DNA from: Parachlamydiales bacterium | GTDB taxonomy: Bacteria > Chlamydiota > Chlamydiia > Chlamydiales > Rhabdochlamydiaceae | DNA: 64,000 nt | Assembly: GCA_023265455.1 (NCBI GenBank) | Contig: JAHFTQ010000004.1 | Coordinates: 1-64,000 of the forward strand | Reading direction: 5' to 3' | In this document: positions 35,833-43,909 of the stretch, piece after piece | Layout of the letters: every line of letters starts with the position of its first letter | Numbering within the stretch: the first letter of the stretch is position 1 | Notes under the pieces: generated by a model | The model's database searches: none | What the model saw: the letters and a program-made list of their open reading frames with translations, nothing else | Told to the model about the DNA's origin: nothing | Program-made: the position numbers and the translations under genes

Positions 35833-35872
35833 AACTCAAGTTTAAACGAATTTTTGAGAAAAAGCAAGGATT

Positions 35873-35935
35873 CGTACGAAAAACGTGGCTACCTACCACG
35901 TTTTTCGTACGAATAACGTGGCTACCTACCACGTT
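35873..35935. repeat. Two tandem hairpins (AACGTGG...CCACGTT)
   Basis: The first hairpin, CGTACGAAAAACGTGG facing CCACGTTTTTCGTACG (35873-35911), is followed by a second shorter one with the same core AACGTGG-CTACCTA-CCACGTT (35915-35935). The loop CTACCTA is identical in both. They sit between the convergent-free ends of the ATPase gene (its 5' side) and the DUF3857 gene (its 3' side). They could terminate the latter or mark an insertion boundary. Confidence 0.7.
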
Positions 35936-35978
35936 TTCCTGACGAATATTTTATAAGTCACTTATAATCAACATCCGT

Positions 35979-37889
35979 CTATTTTTTGAGCGATTCTATC
36001 TCCAAAGGGTCGGGAGATTCGATGCGATGAACCGTCTCGTAGTAGCTTTGAGTCGATTCTGCAGGGACATGGTCTTGAAGGTGCCGGATCTCAAAATCGT
36101 AATCGGCTGTTTGTCCACTTTTCTTCAGTGCTGACTTATAGACTAACGAAGGATGTTCTTCTGTAACTTCTTCAACTTCTACATCCCAAATGTTGAGGGG
36201 GTTTTCAATGTGGATATGTTCTTTAACCCACAAAGGATGCATGAGAGCGTAGGGAGCTTTTCTATCGAGTTTGAGATCTCTATCTATGCCGTTTTTCAAA
36301 ATATGAGAATGGATAGGCAAAATCTTTTTGCGATAACGTTTTTTTGCGGGAAGTTGATACGACAGAGTGAAGGAAAAAATGTTTTGTTCTCGATCATCTA
36401 AAATAGGTAGAGGTAAAGGCGATGTTGCCTTTCTGGGAATTAATCCAAAATAAGATTCAGCAAATTTTTTCTCGCCTTGATATTTTAGTTCATTTCTTCT
36501 CAGGTCTGCTTTGAAGCCATAGTAGGTGAAAGAAGTGCTCACCTCAGCGATGTCCATAGAGGTTAATCGAACCGTTGTGGAAATGGTTGTCGGGCTTTGA
36601 AGATGAGAAGTAGGAATAGGAGTCAAATCTTGTGTGCTTTCTGCGAGGACTAAACCCCATCTGTAGTCAGGACAATAGTTTTCAGATAGAGAGCCCCCTT
36701 GCAAAGTGCATGTTGCATCGACAAAGTAGGTTGCATGATCGATCTGAATACGCAGGATAACATGATCAAATAGAGTTCTAAATGTTGGCAAAAAATCCTT
36801 TGCATTTGCTTTCTCGGATGAGCTGACAAGAGTTGGGTGAGAGGAAATTCCCATCAAATGAAGTAGAGCTTGCAATAGAACTACTTTATCTTTGCAGTCC
36901 CCAAAGCGCTGCTTGAAAATTAGATTAGGAGTTGAGGGCTTCATGCCTCGAATTCCCTCTTCAAATCCGTGATAGCGCACTTGATCTTGTACAAACCGGA
37001 TAGCTAGCAAGGCCTGCTCTTCTTTGGTTTGGGCTAAATTCTGCCATTCATTGACCAGGGCAACCATATTCTCATCAGCGAATTCTTTGAAATCGGAAAC
37101 ATCGGGATAGAGATGGAGAGATTGGAGGGCCACCTTTTCCCAGCTTTTGTACTGGGTTAGCTGAACTCGCTCCAAAGGGTCATACCACAGCGGCTCGCCA
37201 CCTTCTTTTTGATGAGGCATCGTATGGTTCGCTTCCCAAACCCACTCTAGAAGATTTGAATCGATTTCCTGGACGAGGGGTGCTTTAGAAGTATAAAAAG
37301 GTTTAACAAAGATAGATTGGTTTTGGGGGCAGAGAATGCGATGGTAAATTTTTTCAAAAGGTTGATGGTATTGCAAATAAATGAAATCGTCATGGTAGGG
37401 ACCCGATGCGGGATGAGCTCCAATAAAAGATAGAGCATATTCAATGATATCACCGGCTCGAACATCGTCAAGAAAATAGACAAGTGTAAAACTTCCCGTA
37501 TAAATACCTTGGTCTAGGGCGTCTTCTTTTTGAAGCACCTCATGACGCGAGCTTTCTAAGCGACTCGTCCACTCACCATTACGGTAAACTCTTAAGGCAT
37601 GGAAGATGATTTTTTGATAAGAAGGATCATAGTAGTATGACAATTGAGAGAAGTCTCTAGCACTGACCTCATCCATCACTTTAACCACCCTGTGTAAATA
37701 AACCGTCTCTTTCTCCCAATGATGTTGTCGATCGAACAAGAGCTGTTGTTCATGAATCTCTGACGGTTTTACAGAAGCCTCTAGGGGAAACTCACAAGGC
37801 TTGACCCAATCTGGAGTAGGCTCTATTACGACAGCCCCCTTTAAGCAGATCAGGGGAAAAATGAGAAACAAAAGAACTCGCTTTAACAT
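35979..37889 (-). CDS. Exported DUF3857/transglutaminase-like protein
   Basis: A 636-residue protein with signal peptide (LKRVLLFLIFPLICLKG). Residues about 60-210 match the DUF3857 beta-rich domain (YYYDPSYQKIIFHALRVYRNG, DIIEYALSF). The transglutaminase-like core follows with the putative triad Cys in RFGDCKDKVVLLQALL, His in FDHVILRI and Asp in YFVDATC. The C-terminal 230 residues form another beta domain. Such proteins occur in many Gram-negative bacteria without a defined substrate. An envelope peptidase/transglutaminase role is family inference. Confidence 0.85.
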   Translation of the reverse strand: MLKRVLLFLIFPLICLKGAVVIEPTPDWVKPCEFPLEASVKPSEIHEQQLLFDRQHHWEKETVYLHRVVKVMDEVSARDFSQLSYYYDPSYQKIIFHALRVYRNGEWTSRLESSRHEVLQKEDALDQGIYTGSFTLVYFLDDVRAGDIIEYALSFIGAHPASGPYHDDFIYLQYHQPFEKIYHRILCPQNQSIFVKPFYTSKAPLVQEIDSNLLEWVWEANHTMPHQKEGGEPLWYDPLERVQLTQYKSWEKVALQSLHLYPDVSDFKEFADENMVALVNEWQNLAQTKEEQALLAIRFVQDQVRYHGFEEGIRGMKPSTPNLIFKQRFGDCKDKVVLLQALLHLMGISSHPTLVSSSEKANAKDFLPTFRTLFDHVILRIQIDHATYFVDATCTLQGGSLSENYCPDYRWGLVLAESTQDLTPIPTSHLQSPTTISTTVRLTSMDIAEVSTSFTYYGFKADLRRNELKYQGEKKFAESYFGLIPRKATSPLPLPILDDREQNIFSFTLSYQLPAKKRYRKKILPIHSHILKNGIDRDLKLDRKAPYALMHPLWVKEHIHIENPLNIWDVEVEEVTEEHPSLVYKSALKKSGQTADYDFEIRHLQDHVPAESTQSYYETVHRIESPDPLEIESLKK

Positions 37890-37953
37890 GGTGCTCCTAG
37901 TTAGTTAAACATTTTTACTGAGGGTCTGTTTAAGAAGCCATCTTTAAAAATTA

Positions 37954-38016
37954 AAATTGACTTTTTTGACACTATTTTCAAACAATGGAGCTCTTCCTAA
38001 ACCTGGAGGTATTATG
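37954..38016 (+). promoter_or_regulatory. Upstream region shared by the two tandem paralogs, copy 1
   Basis: AAAATTGACTTTTTTGACAC and the following 43 bases up to CTGGAGGTATTATG recur, with few changes, at 38511-38575 before the second paralog. TTGACT or TTGACA may serve as -35; no convincing -10 is seen. TGGAGG is a strong ribosome site. The conservation shows that the duplication included the promoter or leader. Confidence 0.5.
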
Positions 38017-38517
38017 GAAATCAATGCAGTTAGTCTAAATGGGCAAGAGTTTGATTTTGAGAGGTCAGACATCTGTGCCAATGGGTCTTTTCTTGACCAG
38101 AAAGTTGAAAGGACATTTTTGAACTCATCTCATGCACGCCACATGATGGTGACAAGAAATTATGGTGGGAGAGTTGAAGCGACGATTAGTTGGGGTGGAA
38201 AAGAGAAACCGACCATTGGTGTGGGCGTTAAAGGTGAAGTTCGCGACAATTACGGCAATTACGTTGAAACCAGGTTTAATCGAAGTTCCACCGGACAAAA
38301 ATCTGCGGGAGTAGTATGCGATATTAGCTCAGACAGGCCTTCGTCAAAAAACAACTCCTCTACAGAGCATTTGAAGAAGCATGAAAAAAAGCATAAGCAG
38401 GATTCCAAGAAATTATCTTTGGATGAGCTCGTTGCTAGTGGAGATCCTGAAGGCAGGATATCGCCTTGGGCTAAAGCATTAATTGAGAACTACGCAAAAA
38501 TTAAAAATAAAAATTGA
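38014..38517 (+). CDS. Unknown protein, tandem paralog 1
   Basis: A 167-residue soluble protein of a family I do not recognise. It begins MEINAVSLNGQEFDFERSD. The core ICANGSFLDQKVERTFLNSS, MMVTRNYGG and SWGGKEKPTIGVGVKGEV is shared with the next gene. The C-terminal third is Lys-rich (HLKKHEKKHKQDSKKLS) and unique to this copy, ending with a helical DELVASGDPEGRISPWAKALIENY. ATG 38014 follows TGGAGG; an earlier in-frame ATG at 37957 lies in the duplicated leader. No signal peptide is seen, so if secreted it would need a type III-like signal. Confidence 0.75.
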   Translation: MEINAVSLNGQEFDFERSDICANGSFLDQKVERTFLNSSHARHMMVTRNYGGRVEATISWGGKEKPTIGVGVKGEVRDNYGNYVETRFNRSSTGQKSAGVVCDISSDRPSSKNNSSTEHLKKHEKKHKQDSKKLSLDELVASGDPEGRISPWAKALIENYAKIKNKN

Positions 38518-38575
38518 CTTTTTTGACACAATTTTCAGATGATGGAGATTCTTCTTAAACCCTGGAGGTATTATG
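38511..38575 (+). promoter_or_regulatory. Upstream region shared by the two tandem paralogs, copy 2
   Basis: A near copy of 37954-38016: AAAATTGACTTTTTTGACAC, then TGATGGAGATTC in place of CAATGGAGCTC, and CTGGAGGTATTATG at the end. It begins inside the last codons of the first paralog. This suggests each copy has its own start signal and that expression is matched. Confidence 0.5.
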
Positions 38576-39022
38576 CAAATTGATGCAGTAGGCGTATCTG
38601 GCCAAGAATTGGATTTTGAAAGATTAGAGCGGTCTCACCCCGAGTCCCGTTTTCAAGGAGCGATTTTCTCTCCCCACAATCACTCAGAAAAGTTTTCAAG
38701 AGAGGCGGTCATCTGCGCTAATCGCTCCCTTCTCGACCATAAAGTTGAAAGGACATTTTTGAACTCATCTCACGCAAGCCAAATGATGGTGACCAAAAAT
38801 CGTGGTGGGGCGTCTGTAGAGTTTCATACATCGATTGAGTGGGGTGGAAAAGAGGACCCAAAGGTTTCGTTTGGAGCAAAAAGCGAAGTTTACGATAATA
38901 AAGGCAATTATGCTGCACTTGACTACAATCGCGATCATAAAGGGGAATCAAAGACGGATGTTTCATTCGGAGTTGGACCTGAGCGCCCCTCTTCCAATGA
39001 GAGTCCTTCAAAACCAAGATAG
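38573..39022 (+). CDS. Unknown protein, tandem paralog 2
   Basis: A 149-residue protein homologous to the preceding gene product. MQIDAVGVSGQELDFERLE is followed by an insertion (about 25 residues with HPESRFQGAIFSPHNHSEK) and then the shared core ICANRSLLDHKVERTFLNSS, MMVTKNRGG, EWGGKEDPKVSFGAKSEVYDN. It ends after a Ser/Pro-rich tail and lacks the Lys-rich C-terminus of copy 1. The pair looks like a recent tandem duplication followed by changes at both ends. Function is unknown. Confidence 0.75.
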   Translation: MQIDAVGVSGQELDFERLERSHPESRFQGAIFSPHNHSEKFSREAVICANRSLLDHKVERTFLNSSHASQMMVTKNRGGASVEFHTSIEWGGKEDPKVSFGAKSEVYDNKGNYAALDYNRDHKGESKTDVSFGVGPERPSSNESPSKPR

Positions 39023-39035
39023 GGCTATTTAAACC

Positions 39036-39974
39036 ATGCCCAAGAAAAAAATTATCAAGATTTTTTTCTTGGGCATTACCATTTTTTCCTGTCTTTTAGT
39101 TCCTTATCTTTATAAGGGGCAGGTTGGTCTAGTTAAGAATGAAACTTCTGGTTTTTTTGTAGTCATCCCTATTGCTAAATTTACTCAGAGTGACTTGCCT
39201 TGCTTAAATGTTGAGATTGAAGACAAAGAGTTTCTTGCTTTGTTAGACCTAGGGTATACGCGCTATGTCAGTGCAGCTGTTGATATTTCGAATAAGATCT
39301 CTGAAAAAACTTTCTTAAGAACTTCTACCAATTGGGGATTTCGTGGAACTCCCTGGTTTCACAAAATTTATCAAATCCCCCTTATGCACCTGGGGGGCTT
39401 AACGTTCTCTCCAATACCCTTAGACGAGGAAAACGATGGGCAGCGGCAAGAAGGAGTTATCGTTAAGAGTCAAGATGCTCCTGCGGTCTTAACTCAGGGG
39501 AAACTGGGGTGGAAACTTTTCAAAGACATGGCACTCTATCTTGACTTAGACCATGACACCATGACGGCCTGCGATAGTCTTGAAACCTTTCAAAAGCAGG
39601 GCCACTCTTTAGCCCATTTTGTCAAAGTTCCTTTAATACTCGAGCGGGAACTCATCGAGTTTGAGATAGGGACGCCCAAAGGGCCGCTGCGTTGTTTTCT
39701 CGATACGGGATGCACCTCCAATCATCTCCAAATGCATAATAAGGAGAATATTCCGTTAGAGGAGCTCTATTTTGATGAACAAAGAATTGTGCGATTCCCT
39801 CGATTTCGGATAGGAAATCAACAGTTTGGGCCCCTAACGTTTCATCCCATTCCTATCAATATTCCCATTCGAACTCAGGCAGTTCTAGGGATGGATTTTC
39901 TATTCGATCACAAAGTCTTCATCGATTTCAAAAATCGGTACATTTATTTTTGTCGTAATGAAGAGTCGTCTTAG
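39036..39974 (+). CDS. Membrane-anchored retropepsin-like aspartic protease, two lobes
   Basis: A 312-residue protein. The N-terminus KKIIKIFFLGITIFSCLLVPYL is a signal anchor. Two related halves follow: FLALLDLGYTRYVSAAV near residue 68 and LRCFLDTGCTSNHLQM near 225. The second half ends with VLGMDFLFDHKVFIDFKNRYIYF, the usual retropepsin close. The second D-T-G is canonical and the first is D-L-G, so either both lobes make one pepsin-like site or only the second is active. It starts 13 bases after the paralog pair on the same strand and overlaps epmB by 47 bases at the 3' ends. Bacterial aspartic proteases of this layout are uncommon. Confidence 0.7.
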   Translation: MPKKKIIKIFFLGITIFSCLLVPYLYKGQVGLVKNETSGFFVVIPIAKFTQSDLPCLNVEIEDKEFLALLDLGYTRYVSAAVDISNKISEKTFLRTSTNWGFRGTPWFHKIYQIPLMHLGGLTFSPIPLDEENDGQRQEGVIVKSQDAPAVLTQGKLGWKLFKDMALYLDLDHDTMTACDSLETFQKQGHSLAHFVKVPLILERELIEFEIGTPKGPLRCFLDTGCTSNHLQMHNKENIPLEELYFDEQRIVRFPRFRIGNQQFGPLTFHPIPINIPIRTQAVLGMDFLFDHKVFIDFKNRYIYFCRNEESS

Positions 39975-40920
39975 ACGGCATTCCCGCTTCTTCACGCACA
40001 TACTTCGGGATGGCATACCCTGAAAGCTGTTGAGAGACTTCCGCAAGAAGAGCCCTTCCCTCAGCTTCTGGCACCTCAAAATGAGCAGCTCCTCGGACGC
40101 GGTCAGTTTGGTGTAGATAGTAGGGAATGATGCCATGATCGACAAGATTTTCGAAGAGCTCTTTCAGAATAGCCACTTGATCGTTAACTCCGCGGAGAAG
40201 AACTGTTTGGCTGAGCACGGGAATGCCTAACCTAAGAATTTGCTTCAGAGCAGAGGCGACATCCACATCTAGCTCCGCAGCGTGGTTGATATGAACCACA
40301 AAAAAGACCTGGAGACGGGTGCTACTTAAAAGTTCAAGAAATCCCTCGTCAATTCTTTCGGGAATTCCCATCGGAAACCGCGTGTGAAATCTCAATCTTT
40401 TTAAATGAGGAATGCGGCTGAGTTTTTTAATCAAATGGTCTAAAGTCGCATTTGAAAGCGAAAGAGGGTCGCCTCCGCTGAGAACGATCTCCGTTAAGGA
40501 AGGGTCGTGAGCGATGAGCTCAAGCTCTTCATCAAAGCTTTTGTCCTCGGTCTCATACTCAAAATTTTGGCGGAAACAAAATCGGCAGTTCATCGCGCAG
40601 CTACTCGTGCAAAGGAGTAGGGCTCTTCCCTGGTACTTATGTAAAAGCTTGCCCGCTTTGCGGGCAGGGACATCTCCGACGGGATCTTTGATAAAGCCGA
40701 CAGTATCCTGAAGTTCTTTTTGGAGCGGGAGAAATTGCCTTAGAATAGGGTCTTCCCAATGATTTTTTTGAATTTTTTGGGCCAGGCGGAGGGGTAAATT
40801 CAAAGGAAAATGTGACGTTTTTAAGATCTCAGGAAAATGGGACGGGTCGAGCTGTAAGAAATGGGCAAGCTTTTCCCAAGAATTAAAGTTTTGGCGTTGA
40901 ATTCGTCTCCATACTTGCAT
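39928..40920 (-). CDS. epmB: Lysine 2,3-aminomutase-like radical SAM enzyme (EpmB/KamA family)
   Basis: A 330-residue radical SAM enzyme. The cluster motif is SSCAMNCRFCFRQNFEY (CxxxCxxC). It is followed by VLSGGDPLSLSN, the PLP region RFHTRFPMGIPERI and HINHAAELDVDV, and near the end PYYLHQTDRVRGAAHFEV. The short length fits EpmB, which makes (R)-beta-lysine on the way to modified elongation factor P, rather than catabolic KamA. EpmA is not in the window. The last 15 codons overlap the convergent protease gene. Confidence 0.88.
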   Translation of the reverse strand: MQVWRRIQRQNFNSWEKLAHFLQLDPSHFPEILKTSHFPLNLPLRLAQKIQKNHWEDPILRQFLPLQKELQDTVGFIKDPVGDVPARKAGKLLHKYQGRALLLCTSSCAMNCRFCFRQNFEYETEDKSFDEELELIAHDPSLTEIVLSGGDPLSLSNATLDHLIKKLSRIPHLKRLRFHTRFPMGIPERIDEGFLELLSSTRLQVFFVVHINHAAELDVDVASALKQILRLGIPVLSQTVLLRGVNDQVAILKELFENLVDHGIIPYYLHQTDRVRGAAHFEVPEAEGRALLAEVSQQLSGYAIPKYVREEAGMPSKTTLHYDKNKCTDF

Positions 40921-40951
40921 AACCGCACCAGTCTAAGACAGGAGGGGTATT

Positions 40952-42307
40952 TTATGCCACAGCAGTGACGGGCTTTTTAGTAGCTGACTCTCGGCTAATA
41001 TCAGCCCCCAGAGAAGAGAGCTTTTCAACCAGGTGCTCATAGCCACGGTCAAGGTAGTGGGCGCCGGAGATCATACTGACATCAGGGGCCATCAGGGCCG
41101 CAATCACGTAAGCAAAACCGGCTCTGAGGTCAGGGATGGTAATATCCTTTGAGACAAGGGGTGTTGGGCCTTTGACAACAATACTATGACAATAATTTTG
41201 AGATTTAAAACGGCAAGGGACGCTGCCCAGACATTGGGTGAAGTGTTGGATATCGGCTCCCATCTCTTTCAGGGTCTCTGTGTAGCCAAAACGGTTTTCA
41301 TAAACGGTTTCATGCACGATAGAGTGCCCTTCGGCTTGTGTTAGCAGCGCAACAAAAGGTTGCTGCCAGTCCGTGAGAAAACCGGGATGGACATCGGTTT
41401 CAAGTAAGATGCCCCCTTTGAGAGGGCCGCGGTAAAAGAACTCAATTCCATTATTGCGCACATGAAATCCCGCTCCGAGCTCACGCAGTTTGTTCAGAAA
41501 GGTGATCATGTTGAAGTGTTGAGCTCCTTCGACGAACACTCTTCCTTGCGTGCTAATCGCGAGCATTCCTAAAGAGGCGGCTTCAATGCGATCTGTGATC
41601 ACCGTATGCTCTACTTCGAAAAACTCTTGTGCCGGCTGGATCCTAATCGTCCGATCGACATCGACCACAATGGCAACGCCTAGTTTTTGCAGGAAAAGAA
41701 CGAGATCCACAATCTCAGGCTCAATGGCGGCGTTTTTAATGACGGTGGTGCCTTTTGCGCGGCAAGAAGCTAAAATAGTATTTTCGGTCGCTCCAACAGA
41801 AGGGTAAGGAAGTTCGATCACAGTTCCCCTCAATCCTTGATGCGCTCTAGCAAAGTAAGCCCCTTCTTTTTTCATCTCGCGGTATTCAATCGTAGCTCCC
41901 AGCTTTTCCATCGCAGTGAGATGGAAATCAATAGGACGTCTTCCGATTTTGCAGCCACCCGCTGTCGGGACTATGATGTCTTCATCTGTTCTTCCAAGCA
42001 ATGCCCCGATCATCAAAATCGGAATGCGATTCGATCCAGAAAAACGTTGAGGAATATAAGTCGTCTTGAGATGTTTGGTGACAATTTCAATCACACCTTC
42101 TTTCCTATCCCAATGAATTTCGCTGCCAATTTCTCGGCAGAGATCAACAGTGATTTCCACATCGAGAATATCCGGAACGTTGAAAAACACACACCGTTTG
42201 TCGGAAAGTAGCGAAGCGACGAGCAGCTTCGTCATTGAGTTTTTTGCACCTGCAGCTTTGACGCTGCCTTTGAGGGGAGTTCCACCTTTGATTTTAAGCA
42301 TATCCAT
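40952..42307 (-). CDS. murA: UDP-N-acetylglucosamine 1-carboxyvinyltransferase
   Basis: A 451-residue EPSP-synthase-fold enzyme for the first committed step of peptidoglycan synthesis, adding enolpyruvate to UDP-GlcNAc. It has GAKNSMTKLLVASLL near the start. The active-site loop TAGGCKIGRRPIDFH carries Cys at residue 119 in this numbering. C. trachomatis MurA has Asp there and is fosfomycin resistant, so this protein looks ancestral and possibly fosfomycin sensitive. ATG 42307 is preferred; a start at 42355 overlaps the ATP-grasp gene and adds a non-family leader. Confidence 0.95.
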   Translation of the reverse strand: MDMLKIKGGTPLKGSVKAAGAKNSMTKLLVASLLSDKRCVFFNVPDILDVEITVDLCREIGSEIHWDRKEGVIEIVTKHLKTTYIPQRFSGSNRIPILMIGALLGRTDEDIIVPTAGGCKIGRRPIDFHLTAMEKLGATIEYREMKKEGAYFARAHQGLRGTVIELPYPSVGATENTILASCRAKGTTVIKNAAIEPEIVDLVLFLQKLGVAIVVDVDRTIRIQPAQEFFEVEHTVITDRIEAASLGMLAISTQGRVFVEGAQHFNMITFLNKLRELGAGFHVRNNGIEFFYRGPLKGGILLETDVHPGFLTDWQQPFVALLTQAEGHSIVHETVYENRFGYTETLKEMGADIQHFTQCLGSVPCRFKSQNYCHSIVVKGPTPLVSKDITIPDLRAGFAYVIAALMAPDVSMISGAHYLDRGYEHLVEKLSSLGADISRESATKKPVTAVA

Positions 42308-42332
42308 GACACTCTTCTTATCTTGAGGAGAA

Positions 42333-43352
42333 TTAATTCGCAAGCACGCTGACAACTAACTTCCGCGGTAGAGAGCGAAGAGACCCATCTTTGTTAAGGA
42401 CGGCAGAGGGAAGCAGGCTATCTTCAGTGCTTTCGGTCACATAGCTTAAAGCAATCGACTGTTTTGGGAAACGATGTTTTAATAATTCCAGTGCAATCCA
42501 TCCCATTGTTTTACGCGCGTTGATCTCAACAATCGGATGCAAATGATCATTTCCCCACACCATCGCATCGATGCCCACATTGCCAAAATATCCCAGAGCT
42601 CCCATCTTTTGCAAAACAGGAAAAACGATTTCTCGATGACGATGCAAATGAACAAGATCATCTCCAAAAACATCACCCACATGATTTGCAAAGTACTGTC
42701 CTCTCTCATTACTGATAAGCCGAGTAGATCCAATCTCTTCCACTCTTTGATCGGGATGAATTATCCACTGCGTACTAAAATCCAGCTTCCGTTGAACCCA
42801 CGGCTCGGCAACTAGAGGACGGCCCACTGCAAATTCTTTCTCCGCGAATTTTCTCAGTCTCTCAGGATCAGTTGGTAAAAATAGATGACCTTTCCCCGAT
42901 AAACCAAAGCAGCTCTTTAAAACACGCGGACCCTTCGTCCGATGGATCCACTGCTGCAGCTCTTCCCAGGAGTGAACAAGGGTTGCACCGGGAAGCTGAC
43001 TTGCTTGCACGAACGAAAACGCTTTGGAGTTGACCAGCTTCACGACATCCCACGGCGGCATGGCATAGCTAAGGCCGCGCTTGTCTGCCCACACTTTAAT
43101 CGCTCGAGAAGCGCCCCAAGATTCCACACGGTCGTACGGTAGCTGAGTCTCTTCCAACAGATGCCAACGTGGCGTTGTAAAAGCTGGAGACGGAGTATGT
43201 GTGACAGCCATGCCATCTTCAGGTCTTGCATAAAGAAGCGGCAAAAATTGTAACTGAAGAAAAATCGGATGAGATTGAATTAACACGCTAATGTCAGGGA
43301 TCTGCTCTTCTGCGAGCTCTAGTTCAAACGACGTATTGGCGATGTGTAACAT
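42333..43352 (-). CDS. ATP-grasp domain protein of unknown substrate
   Basis: A 339-residue protein. Residues about 105-320 look like an ATP-grasp ligase. KLVNSKAFSFVQASQLPGA precedes the small domain. PRVLKSCFGLSGKGHLFL is the flexible ATP-binding loop. LVAEPWVQRKLDFSTQWII and IEINARKTMGWIALELL provide the metal-binding Glu/Asn pair. The N-terminal 100 residues are a separate alpha/beta part. Members join a carboxylate to an amine or thiol, and the substrate cannot be told. It precedes murA closely, overlapping only the longer murA reading, so it may be co-transcribed with it. Confidence 0.8.
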   Translation of the reverse strand: MLHIANTSFELELAEEQIPDISVLIQSHPIFLQLQFLPLLYARPEDGMAVTHTPSPAFTTPRWHLLEETQLPYDRVESWGASRAIKVWADKRGLSYAMPPWDVVKLVNSKAFSFVQASQLPGATLVHSWEELQQWIHRTKGPRVLKSCFGLSGKGHLFLPTDPERLRKFAEKEFAVGRPLVAEPWVQRKLDFSTQWIIHPDQRVEEIGSTRLISNERGQYFANHVGDVFGDDLVHLHRHREIVFPVLQKMGALGYFGNVGIDAMVWGNDHLHPIVEINARKTMGWIALELLKHRFPKQSIALSYVTESTEDSLLPSAVLNKDGSLRSLPRKLVVSVLAN

Positions 43353-43384
43353 GATTGTTGAAAAGTATACTGCTATCGAGTAAA

Positions 43385-43909
43385 ATGTTCCATATGATCA
43401 CGGTCGAACATACCAAAGAAGACTTAAGTCGTGCCTATATTCAGGCGATCAGTGCTAAGGCGGGCGTCATTTTGAGTATAAAAGACCGCAGCCATGATTA
43501 TGGTATCGATGGATCTTTTCATGAAGTCTTTATTTCAAATGGGCAAAGATATGAAAACGGAACAGTACTGGATTTTCAACTCAAGGCAACCAGTCGCGAT
43601 GTGATCAAAGAAGATGGTCTTAGCTTTCCTTTAGATGCCCGAATGGTCAATTTTTTAAAATATCGAGCAGACCGGCCTAATACTGTTCCTGCAATTTTGA
43701 TTGTGTTAGTGCTACCACCCCATCCCGAATCTTGGCTAGAACTATCAGAGGACGAACTTGTTATTAGAAAATGTTGTTATTGGACATCGATTTCTTCTTC
43801 AACAACCAATATCTACTCTGCTACAGTGAAAATACCAAAGGAGCAAATGTTGACACCTGGAGAGCTCCAAAGGTTATTGGAAAGAACATCAGTAGGACAA
43901 TTTGTATGA
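43385..43909 (+). CDS. DUF4365 domain protein, PD-(D/E)xK nuclease-like
   Basis: A 174-residue protein from ATG 43385; an in-frame ATG at 43355 almost abuts the divergent gene, and 43394 is also possible. TKEDLSRAYIQAISAKAGV opens the domain, HDYGIDGSF (D38, D42) and VLDFQLKAT (D63, Q65, K67) make a restriction-endonuclease-like D...DxQxK site, and a strand-helix tail follows (AILIVLVLPPHPESWLELS). The stop overlaps the next start as ATGA, so the two proteins are made together. DUF4365 genes often sit in defence-type gene pairs, hence a candidate antiviral module. Confidence 0.8.
   Translation: MFHMITVEHTKEDLSRAYIQAISAKAGVILSIKDRSHDYGIDGSFHEVFISNGQRYENGTVLDFQLKATSRDVIKEDGLSFPLDARMVNFLKYRADRPNTVPAILIVLVLPPHPESWLELSEDELVIRKCCYWTSISSSTTNIYSATVKIPKEQMLTPGELQRLLERTSVGQFV

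Noticed and set aside
43771..43905. Extended start for the OB-like partner gene
   Set aside because: It lies inside the DUF4365 gene; the ATGA junction at 43906 is the natural start.
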